DNA from: Sphingomonas sp. RIT328
GTDB lineage: Bacteria > Pseudomonadota > Alphaproteobacteria > Sphingomonadales > Sphingomonadaceae
Direction of reading: 5' to 3'
DNA length: 43,884 nt
Assembly: GCF_000632225.1 (NCBI RefSeq)
Contig: NZ_JFYV01000025.1
Coordinates: 1-43,884 of the forward strand
The position numbers were made by a program, and so were the translations under genes. The notes under the pieces are model-generated. The model was given only the letters and a program-made list of their open reading frames with translations. It was not told the DNA's origin and did no database searches. Position 1 is the stretch's first letter. The number at the start of each line of letters is the position of its first letter. This document shows, piece by piece, positions 32,871 through 40,813 of the stretch.

Positions 32871-34036
32871 GGCGGGCCGCGCTGGCGGCCGCGCTGATGC
32901 TGGCGACACCGGCCGTCGCCGGCGCGCCGCAGGCCGTGACGCAGGCGCCGGTCGGCGATCGCGTCACCGCGGCGCTGTCGGCGCGGCTGTTCCCGCTGCT
33001 CGACGCGGTCGGTGCCGATCCGGCCGCCACCGCCCGGCTGACGGCGCAGCCGCAGATCGCCGCGATGCTCGCCGGCCGTGCGGCGCGGCGTACCGCCTGC
33101 ACCGCGGACCTCGCCTGCCTGGTGCAGGCGCTGGTCTGGACGCCGGAGGAGAGCGCGACGCTCGCCGCCGCGCTGCCCGCCGGGCTCAGCCATGCCGATG
33201 ACGGCGCGGCGGCCCAGGCGCTGCGCGAGACGGGCGGGATCAACACGATCCTGCGCGATTACGGCTTAGCGCAGGTGCCGCGTTATCCGCAGATCGACGG
33301 CGCCGGACCGATCGATCCGCTCGAACTGCGCGCGCGGGTGCAGGCCGCCGATTGGCTGGCGCGGACCCCGCGGGCGCGATCGGCGCAGGCGATCGACCCC
33401 AGCGTCGACTTCGCGCTCGCTCTGCTCGACGGTAGCGACCGGACCGACGCGATCGGCTTCGACCCGCTCACCGGCGGGCGCAACGCCGCGGCGACCGCGC
33501 GCGCACGGCGGCTGGACTGGACACACTGGCACTATACCGCGCTAATCCTCACCGGCGTCGGGCCGGAAACGCCCGACATGCCGCTCAGCCCCTATGGCAA
33601 ATACCATATCCGCCTCGCCGCCGAGCGGTTCGCGCGCGGCGATATCGCGACGATCATCGTCACCGGCGGCCGCGCCCATCCGCGCGCGACGCGCTTCACC
33701 GAGGCCGAGCAGATGCGTCAGGCGCTGATCGACCGATACGGCATTCCCGCCGACGCGATCCTGATCGAGCCCTATGCGCGGCACACCACCACCAATTTGC
33801 GCAATGCCGCGCGGCTGCTCGCCGCGGTCGGCGCGCCCTTCGATCGCGAGGCGCTGATCGTCTGCAATCCCGGGCAAAGCGAGATGATCACCAGCGCCGC
33901 CTTCGCACAGCGCAACCAGAGCGAGCTCGGCTATATGCCGGGCCGCATCGGTGCACGGCTGTCGCCGACCGAAGTGGAATTCCGCCCCTCGCCGTCGTCG
34001 CTGCGGATCGACCCGCGCGACCCGCTCGATCCCTGA
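32867..34036 (+). CDS. Exported DUF218 (YdcF/ElyC-like) domain protein
   Basis: A 389-residue protein. A signal peptide ends at about residue 20 (TPAVAGA). A roughly 200-residue alpha-helical region of unknown type follows, with one cysteine pair (RTACTADLAC). The DUF218 domain is at about residues 220-380, with ALILTGVGPETPD, GKYHIRLAAERFARGDIATIIVTGGRAHP, TEAEQMRQALIDRYGIPADAILIEPYARHTTTNLRNAARLL and LIVCNPGQSEM. DUF218 proteins include ElyC and SanA of envelope biogenesis; the biochemical role is poorly known. The GTG at 32867 overlaps the TonB receptor stop; a GTG at 32864 is also possible. Confidence 0.82.
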   Translation: MRRAALAAALMLATPAVAGAPQAVTQAPVGDRVTAALSARLFPLLDAVGADPAATARLTAQPQIAAMLAGRAARRTACTADLACLVQALVWTPEESATLAAALPAGLSHADDGAAAQALRETGGINTILRDYGLAQVPRYPQIDGAGPIDPLELRARVQAADWLARTPRARSAQAIDPSVDFALALLDGSDRTDAIGFDPLTGGRNAAATARARRLDWTHWHYTALILTGVGPETPDMPLSPYGKYHIRLAAERFARGDIATIIVTGGRAHPRATRFTEAEQMRQALIDRYGIPADAILIEPYARHTTTNLRNAARLLAAVGAPFDREALIVCNPGQSEMITSAAFAQRNQSELGYMPGRIGARLSPTEVEFRPSPSSLRIDPRDPLDP

Positions 34037-34050
34037 TCCGGAGCCTGCCG

Positions 34051-35028
34051 ATGCGCCCCGCCCTCCTCGCCCTCGCGTTCACGCTGCTGCCCACCCCGGC
34101 TTTCGCCTGGGGCGGCACCGCGCATGCGGTGATCGACCGCGCCGCGATCGAGGCGATTCCCGCCGATGGCCCGGTCTTCCTGCGCCGCCACGTCGATTAT
34201 ATCGCCGCCTCCGCCGCGGTGCCCGACAGCTGGCGCAACAATGCGGAGAATTTCGCCAAGATCGAGGAGGACCCGAACCACGGCTGGTTCCGCGAGCAAT
34301 TCGCCTTCCTCAAACCGATCCCGCGCTCGCGCTACGCCTTCGTGATCGCGCTGTTCAAACGCTATGAGGCGATCAAGGCGAGCGACCCCGCCACCGCGGC
34401 GCGCACCAACGTACGCTGGACCGGCACCCTGCCCTATGCAGCGATGGAGGCCTATCAGCGGATCATCGTCTGCATGCGCCAGGTCCGTGCCACGCAGGCG
34501 ACCGGCGGCGACCCCGCCTTCGCCGAACAGCATTGCGCCTTCGACGTCATCCGCCTCGGCCATTATATCGGCGACGGCGCGCAACCGCTGCACGATTCCG
34601 TCAACAGCGACGGCTGGCGCGGCCCCAATCCGCGGCATTATACGACCGACCGTTCGATCCACGGCCGCTTCGAAAGCGGCTTCGTCGACGGCATGAAGCT
34701 GACCGTGGCGGACATCGCGCCGCGGCTCGGCACGCCCGGCCATCACACCGGCGACATGTTCGACGCGATCCTCGCCTTCCTCGATACCGCCGGCAACCGG
34801 ATGGAGGAGGTCTACCGGCTCGAACAGCGTGGCGGCTTCCACGATTTCGCCGATCGGGACGTGCGCGCGCTCGTCTACGAACGCACCGGCGCGGGGGCGG
34901 CGATGCTGCGCGACATGCTGTGCCGCGCCTGGGCGGAAAGCGCGACGCCGCCCGCGCGGATCACGCCGGAGCCGCTCGACTTCACCAATCCGGCGTTCGA
35001 TCCGGAGACCGGCTCCGCGCCGGGCTGA
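34051..35028 (+). CDS. Exported S1/P1-nuclease or phospholipase-C-fold zinc hydrolase
   Basis: A 325-residue protein with a signal peptide (residues 1-19, ending AFA). Cleavage would expose Trp20, which with His25 mimics the Trp1/His6 zinc ligands of P1 nuclease. Further ligands can be placed at Asp59, His77, His171, Asp175, His181 and His204. The spacings 171-175-181-204 match P1 nuclease (116-120-126-149). The last ligand is Glu208, as in bacterial phospholipase C, where P1 nuclease has Asp153. Three zinc ions are expected. It could cleave single-stranded nucleic acids or phospholipids in the periplasm. It lies 14 bases after the DUF218 gene. Confidence 0.87.
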   Translation: MRPALLALAFTLLPTPAFAWGGTAHAVIDRAAIEAIPADGPVFLRRHVDYIAASAAVPDSWRNNAENFAKIEEDPNHGWFREQFAFLKPIPRSRYAFVIALFKRYEAIKASDPATAARTNVRWTGTLPYAAMEAYQRIIVCMRQVRATQATGGDPAFAEQHCAFDVIRLGHYIGDGAQPLHDSVNSDGWRGPNPRHYTTDRSIHGRFESGFVDGMKLTVADIAPRLGTPGHHTGDMFDAILAFLDTAGNRMEEVYRLEQRGGFHDFADRDVRALVYERTGAGAAMLRDMLCRAWAESATPPARITPEPLDFTNPAFDPETGSAPG

Positions 35029-35094
35029 TTTGGGAAACGCTACCATTCCGGGTGAAGCCTTGCGGCCGGCGGCGCCAACGCCCAGCTTCGTGCG

Positions 35095-36111
35095 ATGAAG
35101 AACATCGGCTTTCTCTCCTTCGGCCATTGGTCGGACGCCCCCGGTTCGGCGACGCGCACCGCGCAGGACGTGCTGCTCCAGTCGATCGACCTTGCCGTCG
35201 CGGCGGAGGAACTCGGCGCGGACGGCGCCTATTTCCGCGTCCACCATTTCGCGCAGCAGCTCGCCTCGCCCTTTCCGCTGCTCGCCGCGGTGGCTGCGCG
35301 GACGAAGCGGATCGAGATCGGCACCGGCGTCATCGACATGCGCTATGAGAATCCCTTCTACATGGTCGAGGATGCCGGCGCGGCCGATCTCATCAGCGGC
35401 GGCCGTCTGCAACTCGGCATCAGCCGCGGGTCGCCCGAGCAGGTGATCGAGGGCTGGCGGCATTTCGGCTATGGACCGGCCGCGGGTGAAAGCGATGCGG
35501 ACATGGGCCGGCGCCACGGCGAGTTGTTCTTCGAGCTGCTCGCCGGCAAGGGTTTCGCCAAGCCCAATCCCCGACCGATGTTCCCCAATCCGCCGGGGCT
35601 GCTGCGGCTCGAACCGCATGCGCCGGGCCTGCGCGAGCGGATCTGGTGGGGCTCGGGCAATGACGCCACCGCCATCTGGGCGGCGCGCAAGGGGATGAAC
35701 CTGCAAAGCTCGACGCTGAAAGCGGACGAGAGCGGCGAGCCCTTCCACGTCCAGCAGGCGAAGCAGATCCGCGCCTATCGCGCCGCCTGGGCGGAGGCCG
35801 GCCATGCCCGCACCCCGCGCGTATCGGTCTCACGCTCGATCTTCGCGCTGATGACCGATCGCGACCGGCAATATTTCGGCCGCGGCGACACCAGCGATCA
35901 GATCGGCGTGATCGACAATATGCGCGCCGTCTTCGGCCGGTCCTACGCCGCCGAGCCCGAGGCGCTGATCGAGCAATTGCGTGCCGACGAGGGCATCGCC
36001 GAAGCCGATACGCTGCTGCTCACCGTGCCCAACCAGCTCGGCGTCGCCTATAACACGCATGTGATCGAGGCGATCCTGCGCCACGTCGCGCCGGCGCTCG
36101 GCTGGCGCTGA
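35095..36111 (+). CDS. LLM-class (luciferase-like) flavin-dependent oxidoreductase
   Basis: A 338-residue bacterial-luciferase-like monooxygenase. It has the N-terminal beta-strand MKNIGFLSFGHW, AEELGADGAYFRVHHFAQQLASPFPLLAAVAARTKRIEIGTGVIDMRYENPF at about residues 35-85, the ISGGRLQLGISRGSPEQVIEGW motif and IWWGSGNDATAIWAARKGMNLQSS. It should use reduced FMN and oxygen; the substrate is unknown. It converges with nhaA across 6 bases. It is on the same strand as the P1/PLC-fold gene 66 bases upstream but need not be in that operon. Confidence 0.9.
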   Translation: MKNIGFLSFGHWSDAPGSATRTAQDVLLQSIDLAVAAEELGADGAYFRVHHFAQQLASPFPLLAAVAARTKRIEIGTGVIDMRYENPFYMVEDAGAADLISGGRLQLGISRGSPEQVIEGWRHFGYGPAAGESDADMGRRHGELFFELLAGKGFAKPNPRPMFPNPPGLLRLEPHAPGLRERIWWGSGNDATAIWAARKGMNLQSSTLKADESGEPFHVQQAKQIRAYRAAWAEAGHARTPRVSVSRSIFALMTDRDRQYFGRGDTSDQIGVIDNMRAVFGRSYAAEPEALIEQLRADEGIAEADTLLLTVPNQLGVAYNTHVIEAILRHVAPALGWR

Positions 36112-36117
36112 GCGCGG

Positions 36118-37509
36118 TCAGCCGGCGTCGGCGGCGGGGCGGCTGACCTTCCAGAACATCGCATAGCCGAACAGCCCCGACACGATCGAGGCGACCAGGA
36201 TGCCGAGTGCCGCCTCTTCGGTCTGCACCGCATCGGTGAAGGCGAGCTCGGCGATGAACAGCGAGATGGTGAAGCCGATGCCGGCGACGCCGCCGATGCC
36301 AAGCACCATTGGCCAGGTCACGTCCTTGGGCAAGGCGGCGCGACCGATCTTGGTCGCCAGCCAGCTCGCGCCGAGAAAGCCGAGCGGCTTGCCGATCACC
36401 AGCCCGGCGACGACGCCGCCGGTCAGCGGCGAGTGCACCGCCTTGCCGATCAGCTCCGCAGAGAAGTGGATGCGGACGTTCGACAGCGCGAACAGCGGCA
36501 GCACGACATAGGACACCCAGGGCGTGAGCAGCCGCACCAGCCGGTCCGCCGCCTCGTCGGTCGCCGCCGCCATCTCGTGGATATAGCCCAGCCGGCGCTG
36601 CGCCTTGTCGCGCTGCTCTTCCTCCTCCGCCGGATCGTCGGCGCGTTCGGCGGCGGCCTGTGCTTCCTTGAAGCGGTCGACCGGGTCCTGCACGCGCTTC
36701 GCGAACACCGCCTCCGACAGGCGCGAGCTGGTCGGCAGCAGCAGCCCGACCGCGACGCCGGCGATCGTCGGATGCACGCCCGATCCGAACACGCCGATCC
36801 ACACCACCAGTCCCAGCAGCACATAGGGCACCGATGCGACCCAGCGCAGCCGCAGCAGCGCGAGGATGCCGAGATAGGCGCAGCCGGCGAGCGCCAGGAA
36901 CCCCCATGCGATCGACGTGGTATAGGCGAAGGCGATGACGAGCAGCCCGAACACGTCGTCGATCGCCGCAAAGGCGAGCAGCACCGCGCGCACCGCCATC
37001 GGCAGCCGGGTGGTGAACATCGCGACGATGGCGAGGCTGAAGGCGGTATCCATCGCCGCGACCACGCCCCAGCCATGCGCCGCATCGGTGCCGTGGTTGA
37101 AGGCGACGTAGAGCGCGACGGGAACGACGAGGCCGCCGATCGCGCCGGCGATCGGGAAGACCGCGGTACGCAGCGAGGCGAGCGAGCCTTTGACGAATTC
37201 GCGCTTCACCTCGGTGCCGACGATCAGGAAGAACAACGGCATCAGCGCATCGTTGATCCATTCGGCGGCGGGTCGGGCGACGCTCCAGGCGCCGTAGCTG
37301 AGTCGCAGCGGCCGATCCCACATCCGCGCATAATCGGCCCCGATCGGGGAGTTGATCGCGACCAGCGCGATGATCGTGGCGATCAGCAACGGCCCACCCG
37401 ATACCTGCCCGATCGCGAAGAACGGCTCCATCTTCTGCAAAATCGCCGCGGCGGGCGAATGGTGCGCCCGTGCCGCGACACGCCCGGACAGGCGGGGGTT
37501 GAGAGCCAT
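36118..37509 (-). CDS. nhaA: Na+/H+ antiporter NhaA
   Basis: A 463-residue inner-membrane antiporter exchanging internal Na+ for external H+. It carries the transport-site aspartates in FAAIDDVFGLLVIAF, the pH/ion region AMDTAFSLAIVAMF and the ending IGGVAGIGFTISLFIAELAF. It is longer than E. coli NhaA (388) because of a charged cytoplasmic loop of about 75 residues (SRLSEAVFAKRVQ...DPAEEEEQRDKAQRR...). Similar insertions occur in other alphaproteobacterial NhaA. The ATG at 37509 has AGGA 6 bases ahead. Divergent from the mucR-like gene. Confidence 0.95.
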   Translation of the reverse strand: MALNPRLSGRVAARAHHSPAAAILQKMEPFFAIGQVSGGPLLIATIIALVAINSPIGADYARMWDRPLRLSYGAWSVARPAAEWINDALMPLFFLIVGTEVKREFVKGSLASLRTAVFPIAGAIGGLVVPVALYVAFNHGTDAAHGWGVVAAMDTAFSLAIVAMFTTRLPMAVRAVLLAFAAIDDVFGLLVIAFAYTTSIAWGFLALAGCAYLGILALLRLRWVASVPYVLLGLVVWIGVFGSGVHPTIAGVAVGLLLPTSSRLSEAVFAKRVQDPVDRFKEAQAAAERADDPAEEEEQRDKAQRRLGYIHEMAAATDEAADRLVRLLTPWVSYVVLPLFALSNVRIHFSAELIGKAVHSPLTGGVVAGLVIGKPLGFLGASWLATKIGRAALPKDVTWPMVLGIGGVAGIGFTISLFIAELAFTDAVQTEEAALGILVASIVSGLFGYAMFWKVSRPAADAG

Positions 37510-37804
37510 GATAATCCTGTTTGCCAAGCGGACGTTATCGATACGGTTAAGCGCCGCCATGCGTTCCCCGCCGCCTGATCGAACCCACGTTCGTCGCGCT
37601 GCCACTTGCCGGTCCGCGCCGATACATTGCTCCGACAAGAGGCGAAAACGGCAAACGTGTGTTACAAATGTTTCAAGATTTACGCGGTCCACCGTTTTTC
37701 GCAAATTGACCTTTGACTTTACCTCGCTCAACTGCATGAACGCTTGTCGCCGCGTCTCCCCCAGGACGTCGGCGCGATATGTCCGACTAAGCGAGAACCC
37801 CCCG
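37510..37804. promoter_or_regulatory. Divergent nhaA / mucR-like promoter region
   Basis: The stretch of 295 bases is AT-rich between about 37650 and 37740. It carries a near-consensus stress promoter for nhaA (noted separately) and TTGAC boxes at 37706 and 37713 that may drive the mucR-like gene. MucR-type proteins bind AT-rich DNA and commonly regulate themselves, which fits this composition. Confidence 0.5.
37542..37567 (-). promoter_or_regulatory. Near-match to an EcfG promoter ahead of nhaA
   Basis: On the minus strand GGAAC (37567-37563) and CGTA (37545-37542) are 17 bases apart. The consensus is GGAAC-N16-17-CGTT, so one -10 base differs. The predicted start site leaves a short leader before nhaA. 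Found by eye. Confidence 0.35.
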
Positions 37805-38314
37805 ATGACGACGGAAACCAACACGGTCGAGCTGGCCACCGAATTGACGATCGCCTGGCTCAGCAACCCCAACACCCGCACCACCGCCGATGACGTGCCC
37901 GCCTTCCTCCAGTCGATGCACGCCGCGGTCGAACGACTCGCCAGCCCAGAAGCCGGTGACGGCGATACGGCCTCGCCCGAGCATGTGCCGGCGGTATCGG
38001 TGCGCAAGTCGCTCGCCTCGCGCGATCACATCATCTCGATGATCGACGGCAAGCCCTATCGCACGCTGCGCCGCCACCTGACCACGCACGGCCTGACGCC
38101 GGACGACTATCGCGCACGCTACGGCCTGAAGTCGGATTATCCGATGGTCGCGCCCTCCTACAGCGAGAGCCGCAGCGCGATGGCCAAGACGATCGGCCTC
38201 GGCCGCAAGTCCGGCCAGAAGCGCGAGGACGGCACCGACGCCCCCAAGGCACCGCGCAAGAACGCCAAGGCGGCGTTGCAGGCCGCCAAGGATACGCTCG
38301 GCACCGAAGAATAA
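37805..38314 (+). CDS. Ros/MucR-family transcriptional regulator lacking zinc cysteines
   Basis: A 169-residue regulator. The N-terminal region (TVELATELTIAWLSNPNTRTTADDVPAFLQSMHAAV) is the MucR oligomerisation region. The DNA-binding domain contains DGKPYRTLRRHLTTHGLTPDDYRARYGL and the signature SDYPMVAPSYSESRSAMAKTIGLGRK. In Ros the zinc ligands are Cys-X2-Cys...His-X3-His. Here the two cysteine positions are Ser78 and Asp81, while His91 and His95 remain. The C-terminal tail is Lys/Ala-rich. An upstream in-frame ATG at 37736 would add 23 basic residues; 37805 is preferred for family length. Likely a global repressor of surface or cell-cycle genes. Confidence 0.9.
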   Translation: MTTETNTVELATELTIAWLSNPNTRTTADDVPAFLQSMHAAVERLASPEAGDGDTASPEHVPAVSVRKSLASRDHIISMIDGKPYRTLRRHLTTHGLTPDDYRARYGLKSDYPMVAPSYSESRSAMAKTIGLGRKSGQKREDGTDAPKAPRKNAKAALQAAKDTLGTEE

Positions 38315-38419
38315 GACAGTCGGGGCGGCACCGCTATCGCTGCCGCCCCTGCCCCGCGCACGCGGCGTCTAGGCTTTCCGCCAGGTCGATGATCGCGCGC
38401 ATCACCAAGCCACTCCAAT

Positions 38420-38439
38420 ATTCCCGCGCAGGCGGGAAT
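38420..38439. repeat. REP-like palindrome ATTCCCGC-GCAG-GCGGGAAT
   Basis: A perfect inverted repeat with 8-base arms and a 4-base loop. Similar TTCCCGC...GCGGGAA palindromes are, from memory, scattered in many alphaproteobacterial genomes. There is no T-run beside it. Only one copy was seen in the window. Confidence 0.6.
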
Positions 38440-38568
38440 CGAAAGGCCAATCAGACCCATCGCTTGCGGGCCGAAGAACAATTGGCGCCCGCCTTCGCTG
38501 GAGCACTGGCAGGTCTGCGACCGTCTTGCTTCGCTCGAAACCTGAACCAGCCGAAGCAGAAAAAAGGA

Positions 38569-38610
38569 CCGTGCCGCCTCCGGTTTAAGCCGAAGCGGTC
38601 ACCGCCGCCA
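38569..38610 (-). terminator. Weak terminator-like hairpin for the DUF1488 gene
   Basis: On the minus strand an imperfect hairpin (CCGCTTCGG with CCGGAGGCGG, outer GACCG/CGGTC) is followed by C and six T residues (about 38570-38565). The T-run is good but the stem has mismatches. Confidence 0.35.
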
Positions 38611-38656
38611 CAGGCCGGGCACCTGCGGGAGGTCCCGCAAGCGCCGAAAATTCCGC

Positions 38657-38932
38657 CTATTCGAGATCGTTCTCGCTGATCACGATCAGCGACTGGTCCG
38701 GATTGCGCGCCAGCGCGGCCAGCCCCGCCTCGGCGATCTCGTCCGAGAAGCGGTTGAACATCTCGACCGCATCGTCGTCTTCGGGGGCATCGCCGCTCAG
38801 CGCCTCGAGCACGTCATATTGCACCGCGAACTGCAATTCTTCGGCGTCGACCTCGCCGGAGAACTCCACTTGCCGTTCGTTCGGATTGTCGAGCACGGAT
38901 GCGGTGTCGATGTCGAGCTTGTCTGCGGCCAC
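38657..38932 (-). CDS. DUF1488-like small protein
   Basis: A 91-residue acidic protein. The pattern is NERQVEFSGEVDAEELQFAVQYDVLEALSG, then DAVEMFNRFSDEIAEAGLAALARNPDQSLIVISENDLE. This fits the DUF1488 family of short cytoplasmic proteins with no known role. The GTG start at 38932 has AGAGG 7 bases upstream on the minus strand. Divergent from copA across about 144 bases, where a near-match to an EcfG promoter lies. A stress role is only inferred. Confidence 0.78.
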   Translation of the reverse strand: MAADKLDIDTASVLDNPNERQVEFSGEVDAEELQFAVQYDVLEALSGDAPEDDDAVEMFNRFSDEIAEAGLAALARNPDQSLIVISENDLE

Positions 38933-38983
38933 GGGATACCTCTTTGGTTCTGACTGCCCCGCGATTGGCGGGGATCGCCGGAT

Positions 38984-39008
38984 AGCGCAAGGCGCGTGTC
39001 GATGTTCC
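38984..39008 (-). promoter_or_regulatory. Near-match to an EcfG promoter ahead of the DUF1488 gene
   Basis: On the minus strand GGAAC (39008-39004) and CGCT (38987-38984) are 16 bases apart; the consensus -10 is CGTT, so one base differs. It lies about 52 bases before the GTG start. Confidence 0.35.
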
Positions 39009-39076
39009 GTGGCGGTGCATCGCCATCGCGCGCGCGCGACGTGACACACCTTGCCAGCGGCCGTCGCGATGCGCAG

Positions 39077-40813
39077 ATGTCGGCGATGACATCCCCTCTT
39101 CGTCCGTCGCGTCGCGGGCTGTTGCGTCACGCCGGCCTGGGGCTCACTGCGATCGCGGTACCGGGCTGGGCGCAGCGGGTCTCGTCCGGCCTCGCCGGCC
39201 GGCCGACCCTCGCCGGACCGGACATCGCGCTCACCGTCGACCATGTCCCGGCGACGATCGACGGCCGCACGGGCCATGCGATCAGCGTCAACGGCAGCTG
39301 GCCGGCGCCGCTGCTGCGGCTCCGCGAGGGACAGAGGACGCGGCTGGCGGTGACCAATCGCCTCGCCGAGCCGACCTCGATCCACTGGCACGGGCTGCTG
39401 GTGCCGTTCCAGATGGACGGCGTGCCCGGGATCAGCTTTCCCGGCATCGCTCCGGGCGAGACCTTCACCTATGAATTCCCCGTCGTCCAGTCGGGGACCT
39501 ATTGGTATCACAGCCATTCGGGGTTGCAGGAGCAGATGGGGCATTACGGCCCGATCGTCGTCGACCCGGCCGGGCCCGAGACGGTCGCGGCGGAGCGTGA
39601 GCATGTCGTCGTGCTGTCCGATCATAGCCCGCTGCATCCGCACCGCATCTTCACCAAGCTCAAGCAGCAGGGCGGCTATTTCAACTATCAGAAGCAGACG
39701 CTTGCCGGCCTGATCGCCGGGCGCGACCAGTCCGCTGCCGAGCGACGCGACTGGGGCCGGATGCGGATGGACCCGACCGACGTTTCCGACGTCACCGGCG
39801 CGACCTATACCTATCTCGTCAACGGCCATGGCCCGCAGGACGACTGGACTGCCCTGTTCGCGCCGGGCGAGCGCGTCCGGCTGCGCGTCATCAACGCTGC
39901 GGCGATGACCAACTTCAACCTGCGCATCCCCGGCCTTGCGCTCACCGTCGTGCAGGCGGACGGGCAATATGTGCGGCCGGTGACGGTCGACGAACTGCAG
40001 ATCGCCGTGGCGGAAACCTACGACTTGATCGTCACGCCGGAGGATCGCGCCTATACCCTGGTCGCGGAGGCCTGGGACCGCTCGGGAATGGCACGCGCGA
40101 CGCTGACCCCGCGTCCCGGCCTGACCGCCGCGGTGCCGCCGCTCCGCGCCCGGCCGCTCGCGACGATGCGCGACATGGGGATGGGCGCGATGAGCGGCAT
40201 GGCGGCGATGCCCGACATGCCGGGGATGACGCACGACGCGGCGCCGATGCAGCATGGCATGCGCGACTTCGCCACCGCGCCCGAACTGCCTCGCACGCCC
40301 GCAGTCCAGACGATCGCGCCGATGCCGACCGATCGCACCGGCGAACCGCCGCAGGGCCTCGCCGATACCGGCCACCGCGTGCTCGTCTATCGCGATCTCG
40401 TCGCGCTCGCCGCCAATCCCGATACCCGCGCGCCGTCGCGGCAGCTGCGCATCCACCTCACCGGCAATATGGAACGCTATATGTGGGCGTTCGACGGGGT
40501 GAAGCTCAACGCCGTCACCGCGCCGATCCCCTTCCGTCAGGGCGAGCGCGTCCGCGTCACCCTGGTCAACGATACGATGATGGCGCACCCCATCCACCTG
40601 CACGGTCATTTCTTCGAGCTGGTCACCGGCCATGGCGATCACGCGCCGCGCAAGCACACGGTCAACGTCGCGCCGGGCGGCACGGTGACCTTCGACCTGA
40701 CCGCGGACGCCTTCGGCGACTGGGCGTTCCACTGCCATCTTCTCTATCATATGCATGCGGGCATGATGCAGGTGGTCAGCGTCCGCCCCGACGGCGCGGT
40801 GGCGGGGGCATGA
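39077..40813 (+). CDS. copA: Copper resistance multicopper oxidase CopA
   Basis: A 578-residue periplasmic multicopper oxidase exported by the Tat pathway: SRRGLLRHAGLGLTAIAV with twin Arg12-Arg13. Copper-binding motifs are SIHWHGL (His103, His105), YWYHSH around residue 143, MAHPIHLHGHFFEL near residue 505 and the C-terminal HCHLLYHMHAGMM, which holds the type 1 and trinuclear ligands. A Met-rich linker at about residues 365-398 (MGMGAMSGMAAMPDMPGM) likely binds copper. It oxidises Cu(I) and detoxifies the periplasm. The ATG at 39077 or 39086 is plausible. Its stop overlaps copB (ATGA). Confidence 0.95.
   Translation: MSAMTSPLRPSRRGLLRHAGLGLTAIAVPGWAQRVSSGLAGRPTLAGPDIALTVDHVPATIDGRTGHAISVNGSWPAPLLRLREGQRTRLAVTNRLAEPTSIHWHGLLVPFQMDGVPGISFPGIAPGETFTYEFPVVQSGTYWYHSHSGLQEQMGHYGPIVVDPAGPETVAAEREHVVVLSDHSPLHPHRIFTKLKQQGGYFNYQKQTLAGLIAGRDQSAAERRDWGRMRMDPTDVSDVTGATYTYLVNGHGPQDDWTALFAPGERVRLRVINAAAMTNFNLRIPGLALTVVQADGQYVRPVTVDELQIAVAETYDLIVTPEDRAYTLVAEAWDRSGMARATLTPRPGLTAAVPPLRARPLATMRDMGMGAMSGMAAMPDMPGMTHDAAPMQHGMRDFATAPELPRTPAVQTIAPMPTDRTGEPPQGLADTGHRVLVYRDLVALAANPDTRAPSRQLRIHLTGNMERYMWAFDGVKLNAVTAPIPFRQGERVRVTLVNDTMMAHPIHLHGHFFELVTGHGDHAPRKHTVNVAPGGTVTFDLTADAFGDWAFHCHLLYHMHAGMMQVVSVRPDGAVAGA

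Larger units (their letters stand above)
38315..38656. other. 342-base gene-poor stretch between the mucR-like gene and the DUF1488 gene
   Basis: I see no supported gene. It contains a perfect 8-bp hairpin at 38420-38439 and, near its right end, a weak hairpin with a T-run on the minus strand. The base composition is mixed and the sequence reads like degenerate intergenic repeat material. Confidence 0.55.

Noticed and set aside
30330..32909. Very long open frames on the strand opposite to the TonB receptor and other genes
   Set aside because: High GC makes stop codons rare in alternative frames. These translations are Arg/Ala/Asp-rich without domains, while the sense frames carry clear motifs.
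37736..37804. Upstream ATG at 37736 as the start of the MucR-like gene
   Set aside because: It would add 23 basic residues without family support; kept as an alternative only.
38440..38656. A small protein gene in the gene-poor stretch
   Set aside because: The only frames there lack a ribosome-binding site, domains and a plausible composition.
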